Source: a virus
Virus record (IMG/VR): IMGVR_UViG_3300042319_000564
Location: 1 to 64,000 of that record
Direction: 5' to 3' (one strand)
Length of the DNA stretch: 64,000 nucleotides
Shown: positions 33,274 to 41,291 of the stretch, piece by piece
How positions within the stretch are numbered: position 1 is the first letter of the stretch
Layout of the letters: every line of letters begins with the position of its first letter
Made by a program: the position numbers and the translations under genes
The notes under the pieces: model-generated
What the model saw: only the letters and a program-made list of their open reading frames with translations
The model's database searches: none
What the model was told of the DNA's origin: nothing

Positions 33274-33616
33274 CTGCAATGAATTCACAAGCATCACTGG
33301 GGAATGAAGCGTTATTCAGTTCTTTTTCAGTACTATACAATTCATAGTATTTTGTACCGAGATGAATCAATACAATTTTTTCTTGTTGTTTCTTAGTAAA
33401 AGAAGTTTTATAACCACAAGAGCCTGCTAGTCTATCCATACCGATACCACGAATATTAGCAGGAGGGTCAAGCTTAATACCTTCAGGTGAGCCACCATAA
33501 ATACCATCAACTACATTACCGTATTCAGGGCTACGAATGACGTTACCTTCTTTAAGAAGATTCTCAACCATTTTAAGAATAGCTTTACCACGATATGTTC
33601 TAAATTGTAATAACAT
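33263..33616 (-). CDS. Small hypothetical early protein
   Basis: 117 aa, soluble, starting M-L-L-Q-F-R-T-Y-R-G with AGAGGA upstream. It has a Gly-rich centre (DGIYGGSPEGIKL) and an S-C-G-Y-K segment. No known domain. It lies between the MoxR and VWA genes with a promoter of its own, so it may be unrelated to them or be a partner. Confidence 0.55.
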   Translation of the reverse strand: MLLQFRTYRGKAILKMVENLLKEGNVIRSPEYGNVVDGIYGGSPEGIKLDPPANIRGIGMDRLAGSCGYKTSFTKKQQEKIVLIHLGTKYYELYSTEKELNNASFPSDACEFIAVDN

Positions 33617-33644
33617 TTTGTTCCTCTGTATAAGTTAAAGATGT

Positions 33645-33673
33645 ATTGTAGCAGACCATGGATTTATTGTCAA
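33645..33673 (-). promoter_or_regulatory. Sigma70 promoter (TTGACAATAAAT cassette)
   Basis: TTGACA at 33673-33668, 17-base spacer, TACAAT at 33650-33645; drives the 117-aa gene. Confidence 0.85.
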
Positions 33674-33675
33674 AA

Positions 33676-33840
33676 TTACATTGACAGTTTGCGATAACCT
33701 TTATCAAAGTAAATCCTTGCGTAAGGTTCCGCACCTTTAGTATACAGTTCCTCGGCTTCACTTTTGTTCAATCCACGATCACGGGCACTTTGACCCATTG
33801 CGTAGAAATACTTCTTTCCAGTTAAAATCTTTGTTGCCAT
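33676..33840 (-). CDS. 54-aa basic protein downstream of MoxR
   Basis: ATG at 33840, immediately after the MoxR stop codon at 33842-33844. The product is Lys/Arg-rich and helical (MATKILTGKKYFYAMGQSAR, ending YRKLSM). Its compact position argues for a real gene. Function unknown. Confidence 0.6.
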   Translation of the reverse strand: MATKILTGKKYFYAMGQSARDRGLNKSEAEELYTKGAEPYARIYFDKGYRKLSM

Positions 33841-33841
33841 A

Positions 33842-34942
33842 TTAATTACCTGCATCTACAATGTACTTGCCGTATTTCTTATGGAAGTCATCAAAGTTCT
33901 TCAATTGTGAAGGTTCAATCGGTAACTTGTATGTCTTAAGAGCAATCTTAGCACCCATAACAACTAGTTCAGTCTCAAAGTTTGCCATAATGTAACTGAA
34001 GAAATTATCAGCCATTGTGTGAAACTCTTTACTAGAAACTTTCTTTGTTTCTAGTGCATCACGCAATTCATAGCACATTGAAATAGTCAATGAGTACATT
34101 GCAGAAATTTCTTTAACTGCGAGGTCCTTAACTTTACCTGACAAAATGTCTGAGGGTTCTGGCATACGACCTGCTACTTTACGATGTGCCGCAAACTTAA
34201 CAGCAAGACCTTCACCAACTGCACCTGAAATCAAATTGAACAATGTATCACTATCTGTGTCATCTTCATCATTCAACAAATCACTAACAAAACACCATGA
34301 ACGAGGTGTAGCAAATGCACGTGAACTAGATTTAGCATCAAAATCGTACAAATCTTGTTTAGCGAATGATAGATAACCCACAACATCTTTGTGAATACCT
34401 TTGTTCACAGCCCAATTCTGCCATGATGTAAAATCGGCTCGCATTTCTAAGTGTAAGAAACGATTAGCTAGGGGCATCGGCATTCTGAAAGTAACACCTT
34501 TGTCAGAGTCACGATTGCCTGCCGCAACAATCACAACGTTATCAGGAAGTACATACTTACCAACTCTACGATTTAGAATAAGTTGATAGCCAGCCGCTTG
34601 TACTGCGGGACTTGCACTATTCATTTCATCTAAGAATAGAACAACAATCGGGTACTTGCTTGCTAGTTCTTCATCAGGCAAGTCAACAGGTGCCGCCCAG
34701 TCCATTTTATTAATATCACGATTGAAATACGGAATACCACGAATGTCTGTAGGTTCCATTTGTGCCATACGCAAGTCAATCATAAAGCCACCTAGTTCAT
34801 CTGTGACTTCAGAAACAACTTCTGATTTACCGATGCCGGGAGGGCCCCACAAGAAAAGCGGGCGTTTAGCTTTGAATGCTTTAAGCATTGCTTTGCGAGT
34901 TTGTACACTAGTGATAGTGAGATTGTCTGATACTGATGCCAT
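33842..34942 (-). CDS. MoxR-family AAA+ ATPase
   Basis: 366 aa. Walker A is G-P-P-G-I-G-K-S (33-40), Walker B reads V-V-L-F-L-D-E-M-N-S-A (about 95-105), and the sensor region V-A-A-G-N-R appears about residue 140. MoxR enzymes remodel partner proteins, usually with a VWA protein, which is coded 600 bases downstream at 31932-33218. A GGAGC site precedes the ATG and a dedicated promoter lies 34 bases upstream. Confidence 0.9.
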   Translation of the reverse strand: MASVSDNLTITSVQTRKAMLKAFKAKRPLFLWGPPGIGKSEVVSEVTDELGGFMIDLRMAQMEPTDIRGIPYFNRDINKMDWAAPVDLPDEELASKYPIVVLFLDEMNSASPAVQAAGYQLILNRRVGKYVLPDNVVIVAAGNRDSDKGVTFRMPMPLANRFLHLEMRADFTSWQNWAVNKGIHKDVVGYLSFAKQDLYDFDAKSSSRAFATPRSWCFVSDLLNDEDDTDSDTLFNLISGAVGEGLAVKFAAHRKVAGRMPEPSDILSGKVKDLAVKEISAMYSLTISMCYELRDALETKKVSSKEFHTMADNFFSYIMANFETELVVMGAKIALKTYKLPIEPSQLKNFDDFHKKYGKYIVDAGN

Positions 34943-34975
34943 TAAGTGCTCCTGTTGAAAATTTAATATGTATGA

Positions 34976-35004
34976 AGTATAGTCTAAAACTGATTTATTG
35001 TCAA
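34976..35004 (-). promoter_or_regulatory. Sigma70 promoter (TTGACAATAAAT cassette)
   Basis: TTGACA at 35004-34999, 17-base spacer, TATACT at 34981-34976; drives the MoxR gene. Confidence 0.85.
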
Positions 35005-35076
35005 ATTTTGTGTTGTTGTTTATTTACAACAGATTGTGGATTGATAAAGAGATAGTTTTCTAGCTTCAATATGAGT

Positions 35077-35105
35077 ATTGTATCATTGATTGGATTTATT
35101 GTCAA
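35077..35105 (-). promoter_or_regulatory. Second sigma70 promoter before MoxR gene
   Basis: TTGACA at 35105-35100, 17-base spacer, TACAAT at 35082-35077. About 70 bases of non-coding DNA separate it from the MoxR promoter, so tandem promoters or a short RNA are possible. It starts right after the stop of the 84-aa gene. Confidence 0.8.
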
Positions 35106-35106
35106 A

Positions 35107-35361
35107 TTATTTCATTAGATTAGCCATTAGTAGTAGCTTTTCTAAGTGATTGATTGCTGTATTGATATCGGCAACCCTATCGTTTAACATTTCGTATTTG
35201 CCCGTTCTACGTAGATTGACTTCCAGTTTACTTAGTTCACTTACCATTTTGTCAATGTTTTTGTGCATACGATGTAAGTCTGGATTGTAGCCAATCCCAT
35301 TCATTTGACTTGATAAGTTACTACTAACTTGATTCCAATCTAAAGCACGTTCTATTTTCAT
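35107..35361 (-). CDS. Small helical early protein
   Basis: 84 aa, helical (MHKNIDKMVSELSKLEVNLR), probably coiled coil. The ATG at 35361 lies seven bases from a -10 box, so its mRNA would be leaderless, or the true start is the internal Met at residue 19. Function unknown. Confidence 0.55.
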   Translation of the reverse strand: MKIERALDWNQVSSNLSSQMNGIGYNPDLHRMHKNIDKMVSELSKLEVNLRRTGKYEMLNDRVADINTAINHLEKLLLMANLMK

Positions 35362-35367
35362 ACGATG

Positions 35368-35396
35368 AGTATAACAGACTATGGAATTTATGTCAA
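35368..35396 (-). promoter_or_regulatory. Sigma70 promoter, leaderless start
   Basis: TTGACA at 35396-35391, 17-base spacer, TATACT at 35373-35368; the ATG is at the expected +1. Confidence 0.8.
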
Positions 35397-35397
35397 C

Positions 35398-35422
35398 AAA
35401 AAAGGCTCCTGAGAGCCTTTTT
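35398..35422 (-). terminator. Rho-independent terminator
   Basis: On the minus strand AAAGGCTC, short loop, GAGCC then a T run. It ends the 307-aa repeat gene just before the next promoter. Confidence 0.9.
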
Positions 35423-35446
35423 ATTTTAGTGTTGTTAATTTTATTG

Positions 35447-36370
35447 TTAACCGTAGGCTGCGGCTGCTAATCCGTATCTTGCAGTACCAACACCTGCAGT
35501 ATCAGTAGCTACTACCCCGGTGTTTGATACTTTGTTGGTTAATGAATATGGAATATAAGGTCCCTCAACCAAACCATATCCAAATATAGCTTTATCATTG
35601 CCATAACCTGCGGCCGCCAAAAAACTTCTAACAGTACCAACACCTGCAGTATCAGTAGCTACTACCCCGGTGTTTGATACTAGGTTAGTTATTGATGTAA
35701 AAGCAGGATCCCGTCCATATCCAAATATAGCCTTATCAGTGCCATAAGTTGCGGCTGCAAGGGCTTGTCTAGCAGTACCAACTCCGGTAGTATCTGTAGA
35801 CACCACCCCGGTGTTTGATACTAGATTGGTCATTGATCCCTGTGAGTTAATCACTTGCCCATATCCAAAAATAGCTTTATCAGTTCCATATCTTGTGGCT
35901 GCTAATGCAGTTCTAGTAGTACCAACACCTGTAGTATCATTAGCAACTACTCCGATATTTGATACTAGGTTAGTTATTGCTGTCTGACTAGAGCCAGCAA
36001 GTCCATATCCAAATATAGCTTTATCGCTACCGTAACCCGCGGCCGCCAATCCATATCTAGCAGTACCGACACCTGCAGTATCATTAGCAACTACTCCGGT
36101 ATTTGATACCAAGTTAGTCAATGATTTATCTCCTCCGCTTCCAGTGCCATATCCAAATATAGCCTTATCTGTACCATAACTCGCCGCTGATAATCCCCAT
36201 CTAGCAGTGCCAACACCGGTAGTATCATTAGCAACTACTCCGGTATTTGACACTAGATTAGTCATTGATACTGTCTCTCCATATCCAAATATAGCTTTGT
36301 TTCCCGCCGGCGGAGGTGTTATTGCGAATCCGCCAGCAAATGTTACGCCCGAAAATGTCATATCTGCCAT
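35447..36370 (-). CDS. Virion repeat protein, six propeller-like repeats
   Basis: 307 aa. Six repeats of about 45 residues each hold the pattern K-A-I-F-G-Y-G, then T-N-L-V-S-N-T-G-V-V, then T-x-G-V-G-T-x-R-x-x-L-A-A-A-x-Y-G-x-D. The C-terminal half-repeat can close with the N-terminal half-repeat. This is the look of a beta-propeller of the RCC1/kelch type, although no family is proven. The N-terminus (TFSGVTFAGGFAITPP) is a short leader shared in type with its neighbours. A surface role such as receptor or glycan binding is likely. GCTAAATAC (late-type variant) lies upstream. Confidence 0.7.
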   Translation of the reverse strand: MADMTFSGVTFAGGFAITPPPAGNKAIFGYGETVSMTNLVSNTGVVANDTTGVGTARWGLSAASYGTDKAIFGYGTGSGGDKSLTNLVSNTGVVANDTAGVGTARYGLAAAGYGSDKAIFGYGLAGSSQTAITNLVSNIGVVANDTTGVGTTRTALAATRYGTDKAIFGYGQVINSQGSMTNLVSNTGVVSTDTTGVGTARQALAAATYGTDKAIFGYGRDPAFTSITNLVSNTGVVATDTAGVGTVRSFLAAAGYGNDKAIFGYGLVEGPYIPYSLTNKVSNTGVVATDTAGVGTARYGLAAAAYG

Positions 36371-36388
36371 AATATATTATCCTTTATA

Positions 36389-36397
36389 GTATTTAGC
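36389..36397 (-). promoter_or_regulatory. Late-type element, variant
   Basis: GCTAAATAC, 19 bases before the ATG at 36370; one base off the usual GATAAATAC. Confidence 0.4.
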
Positions 36398-36415
36398 AAA
36401 AAAGATTAGATAAAG

Positions 36416-36438
36416 AAAAAGGCTCCGAAGAGCCTTTA
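36416..36438 (-). terminator. Rho-independent terminator
   Basis: AAAGGCTC-TTCG-GAGCCTTTTTC on the minus strand; ends the 397-aa repeat gene. Confidence 0.88.
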
Positions 36439-36454
36439 ATATGTATAATACCTT

Positions 36455-37648
36455 TTATGATAGCGAATAGCCTGCTGCCGAAGGATTAAATCTAGTTTGA
36501 CCGACAATTGTAGTATCAGTTGCAACAACCCCTGTGTTTGATACTAGATTAGAGTAATCATATAAGGGATCTCCGTACGCAAATATAGCTTTATCATTAC
36601 CATAACTTGCGGCTGCTAATTGTCCTCTACTAGTGCCCGCGCTAACAGTATCACTAGCAAAAACACCGGTATTTGATACTAGATTAGTATCTCTTCCTGG
36701 GCTACCAAATATTGCTTTATCACCGCCATAACCTGCAGCCCCTAAAACATATTTAGCAGAAACTGCTTCAGTAATATCATTAGCAACCACACCTGTGTTT
36801 GATACTTTGTTGGTTATTGATACTGTAGCAGACCCGTTATAACCAAATCCAAATATAGCTTTATCTAATCCATAACCTGCGGCCGCTAATCCGTATCTAG
36901 CAGTACCGACACCTGAAGTATCACCGGAAACCACACCTGTATTACTTACTAAGTTAGTTACTGATGTTACTACAGGACCACCGTATCCAAAAATAGCTTT
37001 ATCTGTACCATAGGCCGCAGCCGCTAGTAAAGTCCTACTAGTACCCACACCCGCAGTATCGTTAGCAACAACACCAGTATTTGATACTAGATTGGTCAAT
37101 GATACGTAACCAACTGAACTCTGTCCATATCCAAATATAGCTTTATCAGTACCATATCCTGCGGCTGCAAGGCCATCCCTAGCAGTACCTACACCTGTTG
37201 TATTACTTGCAATTACACCAGTATTACTTACTAGATTGGTTACTGAGAAACGACCAGAATTGTTTGCACCATAGCCAATTATAGCCTTTTTAGTTCCGAT
37301 TATAGGATTATTTGTTGTAACACTATTACTTGCCGCACTTGGACTACTTGTACCTACATTATTAGTAGCAGTTACTGTAAATGTATAACTTGTACTACCA
37401 GTTAATCCAGTTACATTAATAGTACCACTACCTGCTTGATTTAATGTACCTGTGACATTACCCGGACTACTTGTTGCCGTATAGCTTGTAATTGTTGCAC
37501 CTCCATTGTTAACCGGAGCAGTAAATGTTACTGTTGCAGTTGTCTCACCTGTAGCTGTTGCCGTTCCGATAGTTGGTGCACCGGGTACTGTAGGTGGTGC
37601 TGTAAGATTCATTCCACCTGATAAAGTCATTCCACCTGTAAAATTCAT
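36455..37648 (-). CDS. Virion adhesin-like protein: Fn3 module plus propeller-like repeats
   Basis: 397 aa. The N-terminus M-N-F-T-G-G-M-T-L-S-G-G-M is identical to the next gene's. Residues about 20-115 form a fibronectin type III-like module (V-P-G-A-P-T-I-G-T-A, then S-Y-T-F-T-V-T-A-T-N-N). The rest has six repeats of the same KAIFGYG/NLVSNTGV type as the 307-aa gene. It would be a fibre or decoration protein with a binding propeller carried on an Ig-like stalk. It is expressed late. Confidence 0.72.
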   Translation of the reverse strand: MNFTGGMTLSGGMNLTAPPTVPGAPTIGTATATGETTATVTFTAPVNNGGATITSYTATSSPGNVTGTLNQAGSGTINVTGLTGSTSYTFTVTATNNVGTSSPSAASNSVTTNNPIIGTKKAIIGYGANNSGRFSVTNLVSNTGVIASNTTGVGTARDGLAAAGYGTDKAIFGYGQSSVGYVSLTNLVSNTGVVANDTAGVGTSRTLLAAAAYGTDKAIFGYGGPVVTSVTNLVSNTGVVSGDTSGVGTARYGLAAAGYGLDKAIFGFGYNGSATVSITNKVSNTGVVANDITEAVSAKYVLGAAGYGGDKAIFGSPGRDTNLVSNTGVFASDTVSAGTSRGQLAAASYGNDKAIFAYGDPLYDYSNLVSNTGVVATDTTIVGQTRFNPSAAGYSLS

Positions 37649-37699
37649 AAAATATATCCTTTGTTGTATTTAACAATATAGTAACAAAAATTTAGTATT

Positions 37700-39256
37700 T
37701 TATTGTCTACCGGTACCGGCCATTTGAACACGTGGTCCACTTAGTGGTCCTCGTATACTTGCAATACCAGTATCATTGGCATAGGTGATACGTTGAACAG
37801 TAGATAATCTATTAGTAGCTCCTGGACCCGGGGCATATGCTCCGCCGAACCACCCATATGTACTATCTCCCGAAGTTGCGGAATCTGAAATTCCACTGTT
37901 AAAAGTTCCTCTATTAGTTGATGTTACTGTATCTGTTGCATATGTTATCCGAGTTATTGTACTAACCCTCCCGGAGCCAGGCATATACCCTCCACCAAAC
38001 CATCCATAATTAAGGTTACCTATTGCCGCAAGACCCTCTGAATTTATAGTTAACGGGCCGCGAACGCTTGCAGTAGCGGTATCTGTTGCATATGTTATTC
38101 TATCCACTGTAGATAAATCTTGTCCGGTATCGCCATCTCTTCCGCCACCAAACCAACCATCAGTGGTATTCCCAATTGCAGCTAATATTAATTTGGATTG
38201 GCTTAACGGCCCCCTGTAAGTAGCAGTAGCAGTATCAGTTGCATAGATTATTCGCTGTACACTTGATCTATAACTGCCTGCACCATACCAACCATATGTA
38301 GTGTTATCAGAAACCGCTCCCATACCAAAGTTACCGGCGGCAATTAACGGTCCACGAATACTAGCAGTAGAAGTATCGGTTGAGTAATTAATGCGATCTA
38401 CCGTAGTTCTATTACCTGCATTATTACCACCGGCTACCCATCCGTCATATCCTGTTCCAGCAGATGCTGCCTGATATCTATTTGAACTTAACGGGCCACG
38501 TACACTTGCCGTAGCCGTATCTGTTGCATATGTGATTCTGTCTACTGTTGAGTATATTATAGTTCCTGTTCCCGGTGAAAAATAAGTTCCACCGGCAAAC
38601 CAACCATACGATAATGCCGGAGCCGGTACTGAAGGATCAGTAGTAATACTATTACTTGCCGCACTTGCACTACCTGTACCTGCAATATTAGTAGCAGTAA
38701 CGGTAAATGTATAACTTGTGTTTGCTGTTAACCCGGAAACAGTAATAGTACCAGATCCTGCTTGATTTAATGTACCTGTAACTCCACCGGGACTACTTGT
38801 GGCTGTATATGATGTAATTGTATCCCCACCATTACTAACAGGGGCAGTAAATGCTACAGTCGCTGTTGTCTGACCAGTTGCTGTTGCAGTTCCTATTGTA
38901 GGAGCTCCGGGTACCGACGGTACTATATCATTTGTAGCATTTGAATTTGCAGAAGAATTTCCGTAACTGTTAGTACCGGTTACTACACAACGTATTCTAT
39001 AGTTAACGTCTGCTTGAACCAAAGTATACGTGCTACTATTTGCACCTAATATATTACTATATGATCCTCCACCTCGTTGCCATTGATATGTATACGTTAT
39101 TGTGGCATTACCAGTCCATGTGCCATCAGTAGTTGATAGTGTTGAACCAAACGTCTCGGTTCCGCTAACTACCGGGGCCACAGTATTTACCGGTGCGGTT
39201 CCTGACACTACAATACTCATTCCACCTGATAAAGTCATTCCACCTGTAAAATTCAT
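37700..39256 (-). CDS. Virion adhesin-like protein: Ig-like, Fn3 and six GW repeats
   Basis: 518 aa. Order: shared leader (1-13); an Ig-like domain (about 22-115; TYTYQWQRGG); an Fn3 module (about 118-210); then six repeats of about 50 residues with G-W-F-x-G-G, then V-D-R-I-T-Y-A-T-D-T-A-T-A-S, then R-G-P-L. The repeats are of the kelch-like type and differ in sequence from the neighbours' repeats, so the blades were exchanged while the stalk was kept. A GATAAATA element lies 20 bases upstream. Confidence 0.75.
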   Translation of the reverse strand: MNFTGGMTLSGGMSIVVSGTAPVNTVAPVVSGTETFGSTLSTTDGTWTGNATITYTYQWQRGGGSYSNILGANSSTYTLVQADVNYRIRCVVTGTNSYGNSSANSNATNDIVPSVPGAPTIGTATATGQTTATVAFTAPVSNGGDTITSYTATSSPGGVTGTLNQAGSGTITVSGLTANTSYTFTVTATNIAGTGSASAASNSITTDPSVPAPALSYGWFAGGTYFSPGTGTIIYSTVDRITYATDTATASVRGPLSSNRYQAASAGTGYDGWVAGGNNAGNRTTVDRINYSTDTSTASIRGPLIAAGNFGMGAVSDNTTYGWYGAGSYRSSVQRIIYATDTATATYRGPLSQSKLILAAIGNTTDGWFGGGRDGDTGQDLSTVDRITYATDTATASVRGPLTINSEGLAAIGNLNYGWFGGGYMPGSGRVSTITRITYATDTVTSTNRGTFNSGISDSATSGDSTYGWFGGAYAPGPGATNRLSTVQRITYANDTGIASIRGPLSGPRVQMAGTGRQ

Positions 39257-39274
39257 AAGATATACCCTTTATCT

Positions 39275-39282
39275 TATTTATC
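39275..39282 (-). promoter_or_regulatory. Late-type promoter element
   Basis: GATAAATA, 19 bases before the ATG of the 518-aa adhesin-like gene. Confidence 0.65.
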
Positions 39283-39322
39283 AAATAACTATCAATGTTT
39301 TATGAATGGAATTAACAATATA

Positions 39323-39994
39323 TTATTTTGTTCTTTTTATTTTCTTTTTAGCAACAGGTGTTTCTAACTCTTTTGGTGCATCCACTACTGTTGTAGTTGG
39401 TTGATTAGTTAATTCTAACATAATATCTTTCTGTTCCAACAATACAGTATTTTGCGGGACAAGACCTATTTGAATCAATGATTGTAATGTTTGTGGATTA
39501 CTCATAGCATTCAATAATTTAGCTGGACTAGGTCTGCCCATAGCTATGATTTCAGATTGAATCTCACGACCAACTGTTACTGTGAATTCATAGTTAGCAT
39601 TAGCTTCAAACATTTCATCATCGGTGTATGGTGTACCATCTGGATGTTTAAGTCTTGTTGGTTCTACTTCAGCATAGAGTTCAGCCATATATTTTTCTAA
39701 TATTTTAATCTCTTTGCGATTAAGTTCAAAAGCGTGTTTTTGGTCATCTAAATGTGATTCCAACTCAATAATTTCTGCTTGTAAATTAAGCAGAATATGT
39801 GGTAGTGCTGGAACTGTTTTTAGATGTTTTAGTTCTTCAAGTTTAGCTTGATATTTGAGTTCAGCTACTTCTTCTAGCACAGCCGCTCGTTTGCGACCGA
39901 CATAGAAGCCTTGAAGTGTTTTGATTTTTTCCCATGGGGTACTACCGATAACCTGGTAACGATAGTTAAATTCTGAATTTAGATTTGAAGCCAT
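39323..39994 (-). CDS. Helical phage protein, possibly a tail-fibre accessory factor
   Basis: 223 aa. The N-terminus Y-R-Y-Q-V-I-G-S-T-P-W-E-K-I-K-T-L is distinctive. A long helical part follows (AELKYQAKLEELKHLK, then IIELESHLDDQKHAFEL), with a Lys-rich end (KKKIKRTK). Its position among fibre genes suggests a chaperone or structural linker. I know of no named family. Confidence 0.55.
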   Translation of the reverse strand: MASNLNSEFNYRYQVIGSTPWEKIKTLQGFYVGRKRAAVLEEVAELKYQAKLEELKHLKTVPALPHILLNLQAEIIELESHLDDQKHAFELNRKEIKILEKYMAELYAEVEPTRLKHPDGTPYTDDEMFEANANYEFTVTVGREIQSEIIAMGRPSPAKLLNAMSNPQTLQSLIQIGLVPQNTVLLEQKDIMLELTNQPTTTVVDAPKELETPVAKKKIKRTK

Positions 39995-40056
39995 TTTTTT
40001 CTCTCTATAAGTTGTGTATAGAGATATTTAATGACTTATTTGCCTGTCTAAAAATT

Positions 40057-41211
40057 TTATAAATCGCCTGTGTTAGTTGAAGGGAATGCTCTTCCCGCAC
40101 CCCAAATTATACGTACTGCTCCACCATTATCAACAGATGACCCGTCAGCGTTTGCACTAAGTCCGGCACCACCGCCATATGTTCCACCTCTAGGTAATCC
40201 ATTTGAACCCGGAAATCCCGGGCCACCCATTGGCCAAGGTTCTATACCTGCACTAGTGTTTGTGCCATATCCATAACCACCTGCACCACTAGCTCCTTGA
40301 CCTAGTAAACCTACACCACCACCGTTGCCAGCATAGCTAAATTGTCCTCCGGAAGCTCCGCCTCCGCCGCTTCCACCGGTACCTGCACTACCAGTGCCGC
40401 CCCTAGCAAGATATGAGGGGGCACCGGTGCCTCCTGTTCCAGAATAACCACCTGCACCGCCGTGGCCGCCATATATTAATGTAGGAGGGCTAGCTCTGTA
40501 TATTCCACCCTCTCCACCTTCGCCACCACCATCTCCATTAAACCAGCCACCTCGGCCGCCTTGTACAAAATCGGCACTAGTAGTAGGTATACCATTGCCG
40601 CCATCGCCCCATAAGGTGCTTGTACTAATAAAATAACTTTGTCCACCTTTAGTAGGGTTGAATATGTTCCTACCCGCACCAACTACAACAGTATATGATT
40701 GTCCGGGAACTACAGTAATATTATTTTTCCATCCTAATCCGCCTCCACCCGCGCTGCCTGTGCCTCCACCCCCGGCACCAACAACAACAGCACACACTGA
40801 TGTTATACCGCCGGGTGCTACCCATGAATATGTTCCGGCAGTTGTAAATGCCACCTGACCCGTTGGAGGAGCATTGGTTGTAATTGAATTACTTGCGGCA
40901 CTTGCACTACCTGTTCCTATATTATTTGTAGCAGTAACTGTAAATGTATAACTAGTACTTGCCGTTAAGCCGGACACTGTAATAGTGCCTGAACCCGCTT
41001 GAGTTAATGTACCAGTAATATTACCTGGACTACTTGTTGCTGTATAACTTGTAATTGTTGCACCTCCATTATTAAGTGGGGCAGTAAATGCTACTGTTGC
41101 TGATGTTGCACCTGTAGCAGTTGCTGTACTAATAGTCGGTGCTCCTGGTACTGTTGGTGGAGGTGTTATACTTACACCTGCTCCTAATGTTATGCCTGGT
41201 CCAATATCCAT
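40057..41211 (-). CDS. Virion adhesin-like protein: Fn3 module plus glycine-rich domain
   Basis: 384 aa. Residues about 20-112 are an Fn3-like module that is nearly the same as those in the two neighbouring genes. A beta domain follows (TTAGTYSWVAPGGITSVCAV), and the last 200 residues are Gly-rich (GGHGGAGGYSGTGGTGAP and many like it). Gly-rich tips of this kind occur in tail fibre adhesins (T2-type gp38), where loops bind receptors. The Gly-rich part is likely variable. GATAAATAC lies upstream. Confidence 0.75.
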   Translation of the reverse strand: MDIGPGITLGAGVSITPPPTVPGAPTISTATATGATSATVAFTAPLNNGGATITSYTATSSPGNITGTLTQAGSGTITVSGLTASTSYTFTVTATNNIGTGSASAASNSITTNAPPTGQVAFTTAGTYSWVAPGGITSVCAVVVGAGGGGTGSAGGGGLGWKNNITVVPGQSYTVVVGAGRNIFNPTKGGQSYFISTSTLWGDGGNGIPTTSADFVQGGRGGWFNGDGGGEGGEGGIYRASPPTLIYGGHGGAGGYSGTGGTGAPSYLARGGTGSAGTGGSGGGGASGGQFSYAGNGGGVGLLGQGASGAGGYGYGTNTSAGIEPWPMGGPGFPGSNGLPRGGTYGGGAGLSANADGSSVDNGGAVRIIWGAGRAFPSTNTGDL

Positions 41212-41231
41212 GTTAAATATCCTTCTTTATT

Positions 41232-41240
41232 GTATTTATC
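41232..41240 (-). promoter_or_regulatory. Late-type promoter element
   Basis: GATAAATAC, 21 bases before the ATG of the Gly-rich adhesin gene. Confidence 0.7.
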
Positions 41241-41247
41241 AAACAAC

Positions 41248-41274
41248 AAAAAAGGCTCAAATTGAGCCTTTTTA
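41248..41274 (-). terminator. Rho-independent terminator
   Basis: AAAAAGGCTC and GAGCCTTTTTT around a short loop on the minus strand; ends the porin gene. Confidence 0.92.
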
Positions 41275-41291
41275 TACAATCTCAATGGAGA

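Noticed and set aside
35006-35076. Possible small RNA or peptide between tandem promoters
   Set aside because: No ATG frame, no hairpin terminator; the two promoters may just both serve the MoxR gene.
35450-39250. Repeats that might be intergenic or CRISPR repeats
   Set aside because: They encode propeller-like blades in intact genes; spacing follows the protein repeat.
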